Below, piece after piece: positions 7,771 through 15,171 of a stretch of 19,102 bases of DNA. The notes under the pieces were generated by a model, which was not told where the DNA came from, did no database searches, and saw only the letters and a list, made by a program, of their open reading frames with translations. The DNA lies in the NCBI GenBank assembly GCA_046545955.1, contig JBKGYS010000035.1, forward strand, positions 1 to 19,102, read 5' to 3'. The position numbers and the translations under genes were made by a program. The stretch comes from SLAN01 sp046545955 (lineage in GTDB: Bacteria; Spirochaetota; Spirochaetia; DSM-27196; SKKC01). How positions within the stretch are numbered: position 1 is the first letter of the stretch; every line of letters starts with the position of its first letter.

Positions 7771-10038
7771 CTATTCCTCTGCTCGTGTCATCTCCGCCCG
7801 ACGGGTCACGAAATCAAGGTTCTTTCGGTAGCGTGGATTATCGCGATTTCGCTCGTGCGCCTCTCTGAGGTATTCGAGCGACGCTTCTATTTGCCCGTCG
7901 TGAAAATGGGCTAAGCCGAGCGTGTGCGTAACCTTCGCGTTATCCGGAAAATGCCTGCGTATTTCGGCGAGCACCCGAATAGCTTGCCCGTACTCACGCT
8001 CATTATAGTGATGAATCGCTACCCGGTAATTTCGCTTAAGCCATTCACGATCTGCGCTTCTGAGCGTTCCCGGCGATTTCTCTCCGCGGGAAGCGGCGCT
8101 TTTCGGCATCCCGGACTGCTCAAAATCGATACACAGGACCGCCTGGTCGTCGCCAACATCCTCATCGCCGACGAACCGGTCGACGTCGTCGAGAATTCGG
8201 GAGGCAAACTCCTGCGCGCTGTACGCTTGATTCGAACGAATACTTTCGTAGAAACGATCGTACTCGTACAATTCACCGGCAATATCGCGCGCCTCGATTA
8301 TGCCGTCGGTGAACATGACAAGCCTATCGCCTGCTTCGACCCGAACGGATTCCTCAGCATACGGTACATCCTCGAAGCACCCGATGAACAAACCGTCGGA
8401 ATCGAGCTTCTCGAACTCACCGCTACCGCCGCGTAAGAGCAGCGCCGGGTGATGCCCGGCGTTGGTATATCGCAAGGTGCCGCTGTGCGTATCGTAGATC
8501 GCAAAGAAGGCGCTGACAAAGTACTCGAGGTCACCTATGAACTCCAGCATTTCCGCGTTTACCCGCGAAAGCATGTCGGCAGTACCGATCCCCGGTTCAA
8601 TGTTCGTATGAAAGGAGACTTTGACCATAGCCGTAATCAGGGCGGCAGGCATCCCGTGCCCGGAAACATCCGCAATGAGAAAGCCGTAAACGCCGGGGGA
8701 AATCGTGAGAATATCATAGAAGTCGCCACCGATGTCGTCCATGGAACTATACTCGGTGGCGAAATTAAGAGCGTCGGTCTGCGGATAGTTATGCCGCTGA
8801 GGCAGCAGATTCTGTTGCACCCGCCTCGCCATGGTCAACTGTCGCTCCATTTCGTGCTGATCGTTTCGAAGCGCCTCGTTTGCTTCGCGCAACTGCTCCG
8901 TTCGATCGGCAACCTTATTTTCGAGAGTACCGCTATAGTCCTGTATGGTACGAAAGCTTTTCTGAAGCCTGTCGGTCATATCGTTATAGGCGTCGGCGAG
9001 AACAGCTATCTCGTCGGAGCCGCTCACGTATACCTTTTCGCCGAACTTACCGTCACGGATCTGCGAGATCGAGTTCACAAGTGTATGAACCGGCGAAAGC
9101 ATTCGACCCACAATCGCGTAGGTAAACGCGGTAGCGAGGAATGCTGCGAGAGCCAATGCGACAACGAGCAGCGTCATGGCGCGATCGACGTACCCCGTGA
9201 ACGGCGAAGACGGCGCGTTCACGCCGAGCGCCCAACCTGCTCTACCGAGCGGTGCGAAGGCGACAAGTCGTTGTCCGTTCTCGGCGCGGTAAAACCCCGC
9301 ACCCCGCCCGGCATCACGAACTTCCTCTTCAAGCGCAATGAGCCGCGGGTCATCCGCCAGATCCGACAAGCCGCGCAGGCTCGATTCCGTAGGATGAGAC
9401 AGGAAGCGTCCCCGTTCATCCACAACGAACAGATACCCGGAATCGCCGACGTTCACATCCTCGATGCTTTGAAACATAGCGTCGGTCGACACGGCCGCGT
9501 GCACGAAACCCGCAACGTCTCCGGACGACTGCGCGGATGCAGAAGCGCTCTCCCGCTCGGATGAATCCGGTTCGGCCAACACCGGCGCTGAGAACGTAAA
9601 ACTGGGGTAGCCGTAAACCCGGCGAAGCGAAGACATGGACGGCTCGTTTGTCCTTCGTAGCTCTTGCCAGAACGGTTCCCCAGAGTAGTTGAACGCCGAA
9701 AGGACATTGTTCGGCGGGTAGCTCCCACGCACGTCGCCGTCGAGGTCGGTGAAGTAGAATCGATTCACGTTCGTGTACAGCTCACCCTTTGCCTCGAGCG
9801 CCGACTGTTCGTCTGCGGCTACAAGAATATCCCGCGAAAGATCTCTAACAACCCGTTCGAAAGTCTGAAGCTGGGTATCCAGATCGGTGGCGTAGCCGTC
9901 GGCTACCGCAAGCATCTGGTCAATTACTCCCTGCATGAGACTCTGTCGCGCAATCGTGAGCGTAACGACCGATACGAGTGTAAAACTCGTCAGAAATACC
10001 GTGAGAACGCCGATCGTCAGTTTTTTTCGTATTGTCAT
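7771..10038 (-). CDS. Membrane sensor PP2C/SpoIIE serine phosphatase with HAMP and TPR-like tail
   Basis: This 755-residue signalling protein probably dephosphorylates a phosphoserine or phosphothreonine partner such as an anti-sigma-factor antagonist; the partner is not visible here. In order it has TM1 (residues ~8-30), an extracytoplasmic Cache-like sensor (~32-280) and TM2 (~286-311). A HAMP domain (~312-362) and a coiled-coil linker (~365-410) follow, then the PP2C/SpoIIE phosphatase (~425-640) and a TPR-like region (~672-735). The phosphatase metal-binding motifs are intact: DDIGGDFYD (434-442), IADVSGHGMPAAL (455-), FTDGIIEARD (576-) and GDDQAVL (629-). The ATG at 10038 is chosen because GGTGAG precedes it and it puts the positively charged MTIRKK before TM1. 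An in-frame TTG at 10179 would add 47 unrelated residues. The gene stands alone between the coiled-coil gene and grpE. Confidence 0.88.
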   Translation of the reverse strand: MTIRKKLTIGVLTVFLTSFTLVSVVTLTIARQSLMQGVIDQMLAVADGYATDLDTQLQTFERVVRDLSRDILVAADEQSALEAKGELYTNVNRFYFTDLDGDVRGSYPPNNVLSAFNYSGEPFWQELRRTNEPSMSSLRRVYGYPSFTFSAPVLAEPDSSERESASASAQSSGDVAGFVHAAVSTDAMFQSIEDVNVGDSGYLFVVDERGRFLSHPTESSLRGLSDLADDPRLIALEEEVRDAGRGAGFYRAENGQRLVAFAPLGRAGWALGVNAPSSPFTGYVDRAMTLLVVALALAAFLATAFTYAIVGRMLSPVHTLVNSISQIRDGKFGEKVYVSGSDEIAVLADAYNDMTDRLQKSFRTIQDYSGTLENKVADRTEQLREANEALRNDQHEMERQLTMARRVQQNLLPQRHNYPQTDALNFATEYSSMDDIGGDFYDILTISPGVYGFLIADVSGHGMPAALITAMVKVSFHTNIEPGIGTADMLSRVNAEMLEFIGDLEYFVSAFFAIYDTHSGTLRYTNAGHHPALLLRGGSGEFEKLDSDGLFIGCFEDVPYAEESVRVEAGDRLVMFTDGIIEARDIAGELYEYDRFYESIRSNQAYSAQEFASRILDDVDRFVGDEDVGDDQAVLCIDFEQSGMPKSAASRGEKSPGTLRSADREWLKRNYRVAIHHYNEREYGQAIRVLAEIRRHFPDNAKVTHTLGLAHFHDGQIEASLEYLREAHERNRDNPRYRKNLDFVTRRAEMTRAEE

Positions 10039-10091
10039 GATGTACTCACCGTCAATGGAGCACCAAATAGTGCAACTCCCACAATTACACA

Positions 10092-10121
10092 ACAATACCA
10101 TTTCAGGCTTCCGCCGGCCAA
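10092..10121 (-). promoter_or_regulatory. Possible promoter of the PP2C phosphatase gene
   Basis: On the minus strand, TTGGCC (10116-10121) and TATTGT (10092-10097) are separated by 18 bases, about 55 bases ahead of the chosen ATG. Both hexamers are only moderate matches to sigma70 consensus. Position in the 174-base gap before the gene is the main support. Confidence 0.35.
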
Positions 10122-10140
10122 CATACCTCGCAAAGAACAC

Positions 10141-10168
10141 GTCGCCCCGGTGGCGACGCAAAGCGTCG
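10141..10168 (-). other. Two overlapping, mutually exclusive stem-loops after the coiled-coil gene
   Basis: On the plus strand, GTCGCC (10141-10146) pairs with GGCGAC (10152-10157) around a 5-base loop. CGACGC (10154-10159) pairs with GCGTCG (10163-10168) around AAA. The two 6-bp stems share 10154-10157, so only one can form at a time. They lie about 45 bases past the stop at 10213, between the coiled-coil gene and the phosphatase promoter candidate. No T-run follows, so this is not a textbook terminator. Confidence 0.35.
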
Positions 10169-10212
10169 TGATTTCGCAAGCGGATATGAGCCGGCCGAAG
10201 CGTACCGGGCAG

Positions 10213-13200
10213 CTACTTTCTCGGCATTTCGAGTATCAGCTCGACCTCGCCGAGGCTGAGCTTTGTCGCGCGAGCGATTTCCTCCGCTTTCCAACCGTTT
10301 CGCGCGAGCTTGGTAACGGTATCGCGAACGCTTACCGGCGGTGCACCATTTTTGTCGGCATCCTCTTTGCCACTCTGTTTCATAATGCTGCCGAGAAGCT
10401 TCACCTGTTCTTTGGCTTCTTCGCCCACTTCCTGAAGCCTTGTCTCGGTCCGCGCGAGCCACTCCCGAGCCTTCTGAAGCTCCTGCATGCGCCCCTCGGT
10501 ATCCTCGATCATCTGCTCGAGCTTGTTGACCTGCTCGACAGCCCGGTCGGCATCCTCTTTTCCACGAGAGAGTTCGTCGATCGTGCTCGAGATTGTACTC
10601 AAACGTTTCGGAAGCTCCTCGACCTCACCGTGAATCCGCTCGATGCGCTTTTCAAGCTGTTCGAGATCGTTGAAGCTCTTGTCGATACCCTCGGTCGTGG
10701 CGGTGATCACGTTTTGCTTTTTCTCTAACCGCGCAAAACCCTGCTCGACTTGTTCACGCATTTCCTCTACTTTCCGTAATCGAACCTGGATATCCTGAAG
10801 CGTATCGTTGGAATCGGTCACCTGAGCGAGTTTGGTCTCCACCTGTTCGGACATATTAAGAAGTTTCGCGTAGTCGTCCTCGATCTGGTCTATCCGACGC
10901 TTCTCCTGCATAAACGATGTCAGCCGTTCCTGCGTATCCTCGACCATGCTTCGTATCGCATTCACCTCGCTGTCGAGACGCTCCACTGCCTCTCTTCGCT
11001 CGTACACACGGTCAAGCTCGTCGCTCAAGTTCTGAATATCCTTCTCGAGCGTCGCTTTCAGTTCGTCCGCCCGCTCGAATGCACGCGTATGCTCGACGAA
11101 CGCTTTCTGTTCTTCCTTCAGTTTGTCGACCTGGGACTGCAGGGTCGATGTTTCCCGGTCGATCGATGCAAACACAGTTTCACGATGATCGGAGAGCTTG
11201 TTCTCGGTTTCCCGAACAAGCTTTCGGATTTCAGCGAGCTTCTCTTCGGCTTCCGATTCGACCGCCTTCCGGCGATTTTCGATTTCATTCCGGAACGACT
11301 CACCGCTTTCCTTCACCGCAGCGATCGCCTCCTGCGAGCGCTGCTCAACGCGCGATGCGGCCGAGTCAGCTCGCTCTTCCACCTCCCCAACCCTGGATTC
11401 GACCTGGGTCAGACGACTCTCCGTTGTTTCACCAGTCTCGCGAAGGCGCTCTTTAACCTGTTCATGCCAACGCTCGAGCTCCTCGCGGAGCCCGGCGAGG
11501 TCCTGCTGGAACTGCTCCCGTACCCCATGCTCGGTTTCCGCAACAGACGCCTTCAACTGCTCGCCGAATCGCTCAATTTCCTCACGAAGTGTCTCACCGC
11601 GTGAGGCAACCTCGCTCGCGTGCTCATCGAGATGCCTCTGCTGCTCGGCGATTTTTTCTTTCACAATACGACCGTGCTCCGCGAGCCGACCGTCGAAGTC
11701 TTCGCTGTAGCGTTTTTCCAGATCCACCCGGCCTTGTTGTGCCTCTTCGGCGATCGCAGCCAACTGGTTGTCGACCGTTTCCTGCCATTCCTCGAGCCTA
11801 CGGTCCATGGCAACGCTTCGGTTGCGAAGATCGGCAAAAAACTCGTCTTCGAACACCTTCAATTTTTCATTCACGTTCTCGTACGCGGAGGACTTCAAAT
11901 CGCGCAACTCACCGTCGAGCTCGCTCATAGAGGCACGAATGCGCTCCATTTCGCCTTCTGCCTGACGGAGGTCCGCGTTTCGCTGCTCGTGGAGCTTCTG
12001 TCCCACTCCTTCCAGCTCGGCCTCGAGACGATCGGCGGCCTGCTGCATGGAATCGCGCACTGTCTGCTCGAAGTTGTCCATATCCGCCGCGGCCGTCTCG
12101 AGGCGCTCCATCCGCCCATTGAGCGAATCCTCGGTTTCCCGAAGCGTGGAATCGAGCGACCCGAAAATCCGCTCAGACGTTTCGGTAACCTTCGCATCAA
12201 ACGTTTCCTGCCAACCGCTTTCGAGTTCCGAAAGCTGCGACCTGACATGCTCCTTCTGCGCGGCCACCGCATCCTCGAGCGATCGTGCAACCCGCTGAAC
12301 CTCGCTCGAACTGTTTTCGAGCGCTTTGCGACGCTGTTCGAGCTGCTCTATCTCGGATTGTAATTGCTCGCGACTGGACTCGATCTGTTCGTTGCACTGT
12401 TCGCGCCACTGCGCGACCGACTCGGTGGTTTCGCGAAAAAGCTCCTGCATTCGCTCCCGGATCTCTGTCTCGGTCTCGTCTATGTTTCGACCGAGCTCCG
12501 ACATGCGGCCGGTCAACGCCTTTGTCCGCTCGGTCGTCTGCGCCTGCAATTCTCCGAGTTTCGAGTCAAGGTCTGAGGCTACACGGTCTCTGTCGGCGGT
12601 AACCCTTTCCTCGAGCTCACGATAAACTGCCGAGAGTTTCTCTTGAAGCGACCCGTCGATGTGTTCCCGCTTCGAGGCGAGCGAATCTTCGAGCTCCTTC
12701 TTCGCCGCGGCGGTTTGCTCTTCGATATACTCGCGTAATCCGGAAAGCGCTTCGCTTTCAAGGTTTCGCCCGCGTTCCCCGAGCGACTCGAGCGCCGCCT
12801 CGGTTTCTTTCGAGAGCTCGTTCATCCGCTCAGCGGCTTGCGAAACCGTCGCATCCGCGCGGCGCTCGGCATCGTCCGCCGACTCCACGATGTATTCTCG
12901 AGCCTGCTCGGCACGATCGTCGAGATCGGAGATCACGGCTTTCACCCGTTGTTCCGATTCAGCCGACCGATTCTCAATACTCGAAACCGTTGCCTGCACA
13001 TTCGCAACGAGCTCGTCGCGCGTGCGCTCGAGCTCACGGGCGTTATGTTCTTCGAACGCGGTCTCGGTCTGCGCGAGCCGCTGCTCGATCTCGTTCATCC
13101 GCGACTGCGAGGCTTTCACCCGTTTTCCAACGCTGTCGATGTAATCGGACTCCGCCTGCACTTTGTCAATATTTTCGCGGGCCCGAGCGGTACGCTCGTC

Positions 13201-13524
13201 GAGCTCGCGCAGCGATTTATCATATGCGTCGATACGCTCGGCGATCGTTTCTACGTACTCGGTTCTGTCCTGAAGCGCCTGTTCGGCGTCGTTGAGTCGC
13301 TTGAGAATTTCGCGCGAGGTTTTCTGGTTAACATCGACCTCAATCGCTACGTCGCGCAACGCGGTAACCCGCTCGGCTACCAGATGGTCGATGTCGTCCT
13401 GAACCTTATCGGCAAAACGCTTGACTTTTTCCAGGGATCGATTGTTGCGGTCTATCTGCCGGTAAACGGCGAGTACCACGAGTACGACCCCGACGACAAT
13501 AACGTCGCCAGCGGTAATCGGCAT
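10213..13524 (-). CDS. Giant membrane-anchored coiled-coil protein (SpiroCoCo-like)
   Basis: The 1103-residue product has one N-terminal membrane segment (residues ~5-21, GDVIVVGVVLVVLAVYRQI). About 1000 residues of nearly unbroken, highly charged Glu/Arg/Gln heptad coiled coil follow, with few prolines and almost no cysteine. The last ~38 residues are a compact helix-turn-helix-like end (VTKLARNGWKAEEIARATKLSLGEVELILEM). This plan matches what I know as the SpiroCoCo coiled-coil family of spirochaetes; the assignment is by architecture, not a search. An anchored rod this long might act as a periplasmic or cytoplasmic scaffold or tether. Whether the bulk is cytoplasmic is not shown, although a short N-terminal anchor with positive residues after it (RQIDRNNRSLEKVKR) favours a cytoplasmic body. 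The ATG at 13524 has GGGAGAGGGAC just upstream. It appears to be transcribed alone from its own promoter. Confidence 0.78.
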   Translation of the reverse strand: MPITAGDVIVVGVVLVVLAVYRQIDRNNRSLEKVKRFADKVQDDIDHLVAERVTALRDVAIEVDVNQKTSREILKRLNDAEQALQDRTEYVETIAERIDAYDKSLRELDERTARARENIDKVQAESDYIDSVGKRVKASQSRMNEIEQRLAQTETAFEEHNARELERTRDELVANVQATVSSIENRSAESEQRVKAVISDLDDRAEQAREYIVESADDAERRADATVSQAAERMNELSKETEAALESLGERGRNLESEALSGLREYIEEQTAAAKKELEDSLASKREHIDGSLQEKLSAVYRELEERVTADRDRVASDLDSKLGELQAQTTERTKALTGRMSELGRNIDETETEIRERMQELFRETTESVAQWREQCNEQIESSREQLQSEIEQLEQRRKALENSSSEVQRVARSLEDAVAAQKEHVRSQLSELESGWQETFDAKVTETSERIFGSLDSTLRETEDSLNGRMERLETAAADMDNFEQTVRDSMQQAADRLEAELEGVGQKLHEQRNADLRQAEGEMERIRASMSELDGELRDLKSSAYENVNEKLKVFEDEFFADLRNRSVAMDRRLEEWQETVDNQLAAIAEEAQQGRVDLEKRYSEDFDGRLAEHGRIVKEKIAEQQRHLDEHASEVASRGETLREEIERFGEQLKASVAETEHGVREQFQQDLAGLREELERWHEQVKERLRETGETTESRLTQVESRVGEVEERADSAASRVEQRSQEAIAAVKESGESFRNEIENRRKAVESEAEEKLAEIRKLVRETENKLSDHRETVFASIDRETSTLQSQVDKLKEEQKAFVEHTRAFERADELKATLEKDIQNLSDELDRVYERREAVERLDSEVNAIRSMVEDTQERLTSFMQEKRRIDQIEDDYAKLLNMSEQVETKLAQVTDSNDTLQDIQVRLRKVEEMREQVEQGFARLEKKQNVITATTEGIDKSFNDLEQLEKRIERIHGEVEELPKRLSTISSTIDELSRGKEDADRAVEQVNKLEQMIEDTEGRMQELQKAREWLARTETRLQEVGEEAKEQVKLLGSIMKQSGKEDADKNGAPPVSVRDTVTKLARNGWKAEEIARATKLSLGEVELILEMPRK

Positions 13525-13558
13525 ATGTCCCTCTCCCAGTAAACATGTTCCCTACAAT

Positions 13559-13564
13559 ATTATA
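13559..13564 (-). promoter_or_regulatory. -10 element of the coiled-coil gene promoter
   Basis: A perfect TATAAT on the minus strand lies 34 bases before the ATG at 13524, within an AT-rich island that stands out from its GC-rich surroundings. No good -35 hexamer sits at 16-18 bases. The sequence upstream reads TGTGCTA, so a TG-type extended -10 contribution is possible. Confidence 0.45.
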
Positions 13565-13715
13565 TAGCACACAATGGCAAATACGAGAAGGCATCGATTT
13601 CCTGTGTTCATTCGTTCAATGGACACACGTACAAGGAGGATAGGGAATACCTCAGGTCGATGTTGCGTCGCGAGCTCGCGCGTATGCCCGCCTTCGCGAC
13701 CCGGCAGCCCCGGGC

Positions 13716-13865
13716 GACCGCTGCGCGTGCGCGCGGGAGAGCGCGCACCGGAGGGATTAGCACTGGTGGTCAGGCGGACCGATGCGCGTTCGCGCGGGAG
13801 AGCCACCGAAATCCTCGGCGACGCCTGTCGCATCGAGGACCGCTGCGCGTGCGCGCGGGAGAGCG
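13716..13865. repeat. Three 28-base direct repeats at exact 61-base period (CRISPR-like geometry)
   Basis: Copies lie at 13716-13743, 13777-13804 and 13838-13865. Each begins GACCG and ends GGGAGAGC. Copies 1 and 3 are identical over 28 bases; copy 2 differs at three positions (6th C to A, 14th G to T, 28th G to C). The two 33-base spacers (13744-13776 and 13805-13837) are unlike each other. Each unit can fold into a GC hairpin using its GCGC tracts. A degenerate fourth copy at 13900-13928 matches 20 of 29 bases when the unit is counted with its preceding G, and sits 63 bases after copy 3. A weak match may lie at 13654. The 28+33 layout equals type I-E CRISPR spacing, but no cas gene is in the window, so CRISPR remnant and other structured repeat remain open. 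The period is not a multiple of three, which rules out a protein repeat. Confidence 0.6.
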
Positions 13866-13938
13866 TGTCCCTGATTTCCTGTTTTTAAGCGCCTTCAAGG
13901 CACGCCTGCGCAAGCGCGCGGGATGGGAACCGCGAGCA

Positions 13939-13953
13939 CCGGGCCGCGCCCGG
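13939..13953 (-). terminator. GC hairpin just after the HAD gene
   Basis: CCGGGC pairs with GCCCGG around a CGC loop, starting four bases past the TAA stop on the minus strand. No T-run follows, so if it ends transcription it is not by the standard intrinsic mechanism. It could instead protect the 3' end of the message. Confidence 0.3.
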
Positions 13954-13956
13954 CCA

Positions 13957-14640
13957 TTAGCCGTCAGCCGCCGGATCGAGCCGTGGCAGCAGCCATTCGC
14001 GTAGCTGCCGATAGTGGCTGAAGGTAAGATCCGGGCGAACCGAGGAATCGGGCGGTTTTCGACCGCGATCGTTCAGCCAGGCGGTTCGCATACCCGCCTC
14101 CGACGCTCCGACTACGTCGTAGCGGAAACTGTTTCCGACATACAGAACGTGTTCCGCAGCACACCCGAAGCAGTTCAAGAGTGCGGCAAAGGGTTCGGGG
14201 TTCGGCTTGAGGTAGCCGACTTCCTCGGTAGAAATGCTGCAACTCCATTCCACATCCAGACCGAGAATACCAAGTTTTCGGTTAACCGGAAAATCACTCA
14301 TAACCCCGAGCTTCACGCGTCCGGACAACTCGTGCAGCAACTCGTCGACTCCCTCGTACAGAGGAACAGACGACAACACACGTTCGGATGCCGAGTAGAT
14401 ATCACGCGCCAGCCTGCCACGCAAAGACTCCGGAGATGTACCGAGCGATTCGGCCGTCATACGCAGCTGCGTCTCGTAAAAGTTCTCGATCGGCCTCACG
14501 TGGCGCATTCGCCGTCGTACCCGGGCAAAATGATAGAGTAGCCTCGGTCGCGTGAGCGCAAGACCGATACTCTTGCGATACATTACGGTGTTCGGGTACA
14601 GAGTGCCGTCAATGTCGAATGCAATCGCGCGAAGAAGCAT
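13957..14640 (-). CDS. HAD-superfamily hydrolase (subfamily IA, phosphatase-like)
   Basis: This 227-residue soluble protein has all four HAD motifs. Motif I is AFDIDGTLYPN, with nucleophile Asp9 and acid/base Asp11. Motif II is VMSDFP (Ser115), motif III is the Lys145 of GYLKPNPEPF, and motif IV is YVGNSFRYDVVGASEAG (Asp175). A helical cap domain is inserted between motifs I and II (residues ~15-95), as in subfamily IA. It probably removes phosphate from a small metabolite; the substrate cannot be told from sequence. The start ATG gives the expected MLLRAIAFDIDGT opening, though no clear ribosome-binding site precedes it. It follows rsfS by 153 bases in the same direction and may be read through from that operon. 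Confidence 0.88.
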   Translation of the reverse strand: MLLRAIAFDIDGTLYPNTVMYRKSIGLALTRPRLLYHFARVRRRMRHVRPIENFYETQLRMTAESLGTSPESLRGRLARDIYSASERVLSSVPLYEGVDELLHELSGRVKLGVMSDFPVNRKLGILGLDVEWSCSISTEEVGYLKPNPEPFAALLNCFGCAAEHVLYVGNSFRYDVVGASEAGMRTAWLNDRGRKPPDSSVRPDLTFSHYRQLREWLLPRLDPAADG

Positions 14641-14704
14641 AGGCGGCTAAGATTACCCGCACAGGCACCGGAAACGCAAATGGGCAGCAAAAAAGCTTAC
14701 TGTT

Positions 14705-14717
14705 CACCACCGTGGTG
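14705..14717 (-). other. Small stem-loop between rsfS and the HAD gene
   Basis: CACCA pairs with TGGTG around a 3-base loop. On the minus strand it is followed ten bases later by six Ts (AAGCTTTTTTG). The gap is too long for a standard terminator, but this is the only T-run in the 153-base space. Confidence 0.2.
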
Positions 14718-14762
14718 TTATGTTCTGCGTCGTTGAAGCCGTGCCGGCTCGATTTCTACCGC

Positions 14763-14782
14763 CTCGCCCGAACCGCGGCGAG
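14763..14782 (-). terminator. Hairpin following rsfS
   Basis: CTCGCC pairs with GGCGAG around an 8-base loop, about 12 bases beyond the rsfS stop. No U-tract follows, so it is at best a partial terminator or an RNA-stabilising element. Confidence 0.25.
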
Positions 14783-14793
14783 CTCAGCCCGAA

Positions 14794-15171
14794 TTACTCA
14801 CCGGCGCTGAACAGGGTTTCTCCACTGAACCACAGTCGCTCGAGCTCGTAAAAGTCGCGCAGCTCCTTGGTCATGAGGTGAAATACAACGAATTCGCAGT
14901 CGATAAGAAGCCATCCGGTTTCGTCGGGGCGCTTATGGAGGTTGCGGCCCTCGACCCCGTAATCGGCGCAGTAGTCGGCGAGCTTCTGGACAAGCCCGCG
15001 CATTTGCGCGTTACTGGATACCGTGCAGATTACAAGGTAATCGGTGATCGAGGAAATGCCGCGAACGTCGATTGCCACCGTATCACCGGCTCGTGACTCG
15101 TCGAGCAATACCGACGCGCCCCGCACGAACGCCGCGCTGTCGAAGCTTTTACTCACGAACGAATCTGCCAT
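14794..15171 (-). CDS. rsfS: Ribosome silencing factor RsfS (Iojap/YbeB family)
   Basis: The 125-residue product binds ribosomal protein L14 and blocks joining of the 30S and 50S subunits when nutrients are scarce. The family core is plain: DTVAIDVRGISSITDYLVIC, then TVSSNAQMRGLVQKL, and the C-terminal GWLLIDCEFVVFHLM with ELRDFYELERLW. Length is typical. The ATG at 15171 has AGGA about eight bases upstream and lies inside the preceding gene, overlapping its 3' end by 23 bases in another frame, so translation is probably coupled. It shares a transcript with nadD, a pairing common in many bacteria, and with L21, L27 and Obg. Confidence 0.94.
   Translation of the reverse strand: MADSFVSKSFDSAAFVRGASVLLDESRAGDTVAIDVRGISSITDYLVICTVSSNAQMRGLVQKLADYCADYGVEGRNLHKRPDETGWLLIDCEFVVFHLMTKELRDFYELERLWFSGETLFSAGE

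Larger units (their letters stand above)
13525..13956. other. 432-base gene-free region
   Basis: No convincing gene lies here. The low-coordinate third is AT-rich and holds the coiled-coil gene's promoter and ribosome-binding site. The remainder is very GC-rich and holds the 61-base-period repeats and a terminator-like hairpin beside the HAD gene stop. Open frames on both strands through the repeats are Arg/Ala-rich, lack ribosome-binding sites and follow from base composition. Confidence 0.6.

Noticed and set aside
8449..9564. A 371-residue plus-strand frame inside the phosphatase gene
   Set aside because: It is antisense to the intact PP2C and Cache regions with no domain signal.
10039..10179. 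Longer N-terminus for the phosphatase from a TTG at 10179
   Set aside because: The added 47 residues are Cys/Arg-rich, cover the likely promoter and hairpin, and displace the natural start just before the first membrane helix, where a ribosome-binding site exists.
9664..10728. A 354-residue plus-strand frame spanning the phosphatase start and the coiled-coil gene end
   Set aside because: It runs antisense through parts of two well-supported genes and the space between them; composition and lack of domains fit a shadow frame.
13574..14004. Arg/Ala-rich open frames on both strands through the repeat region
   Set aside because: The 61-base period shifts the frame at each repeat, no ribosome-binding site is present, and the residue mix is what GC-rich repeats give.
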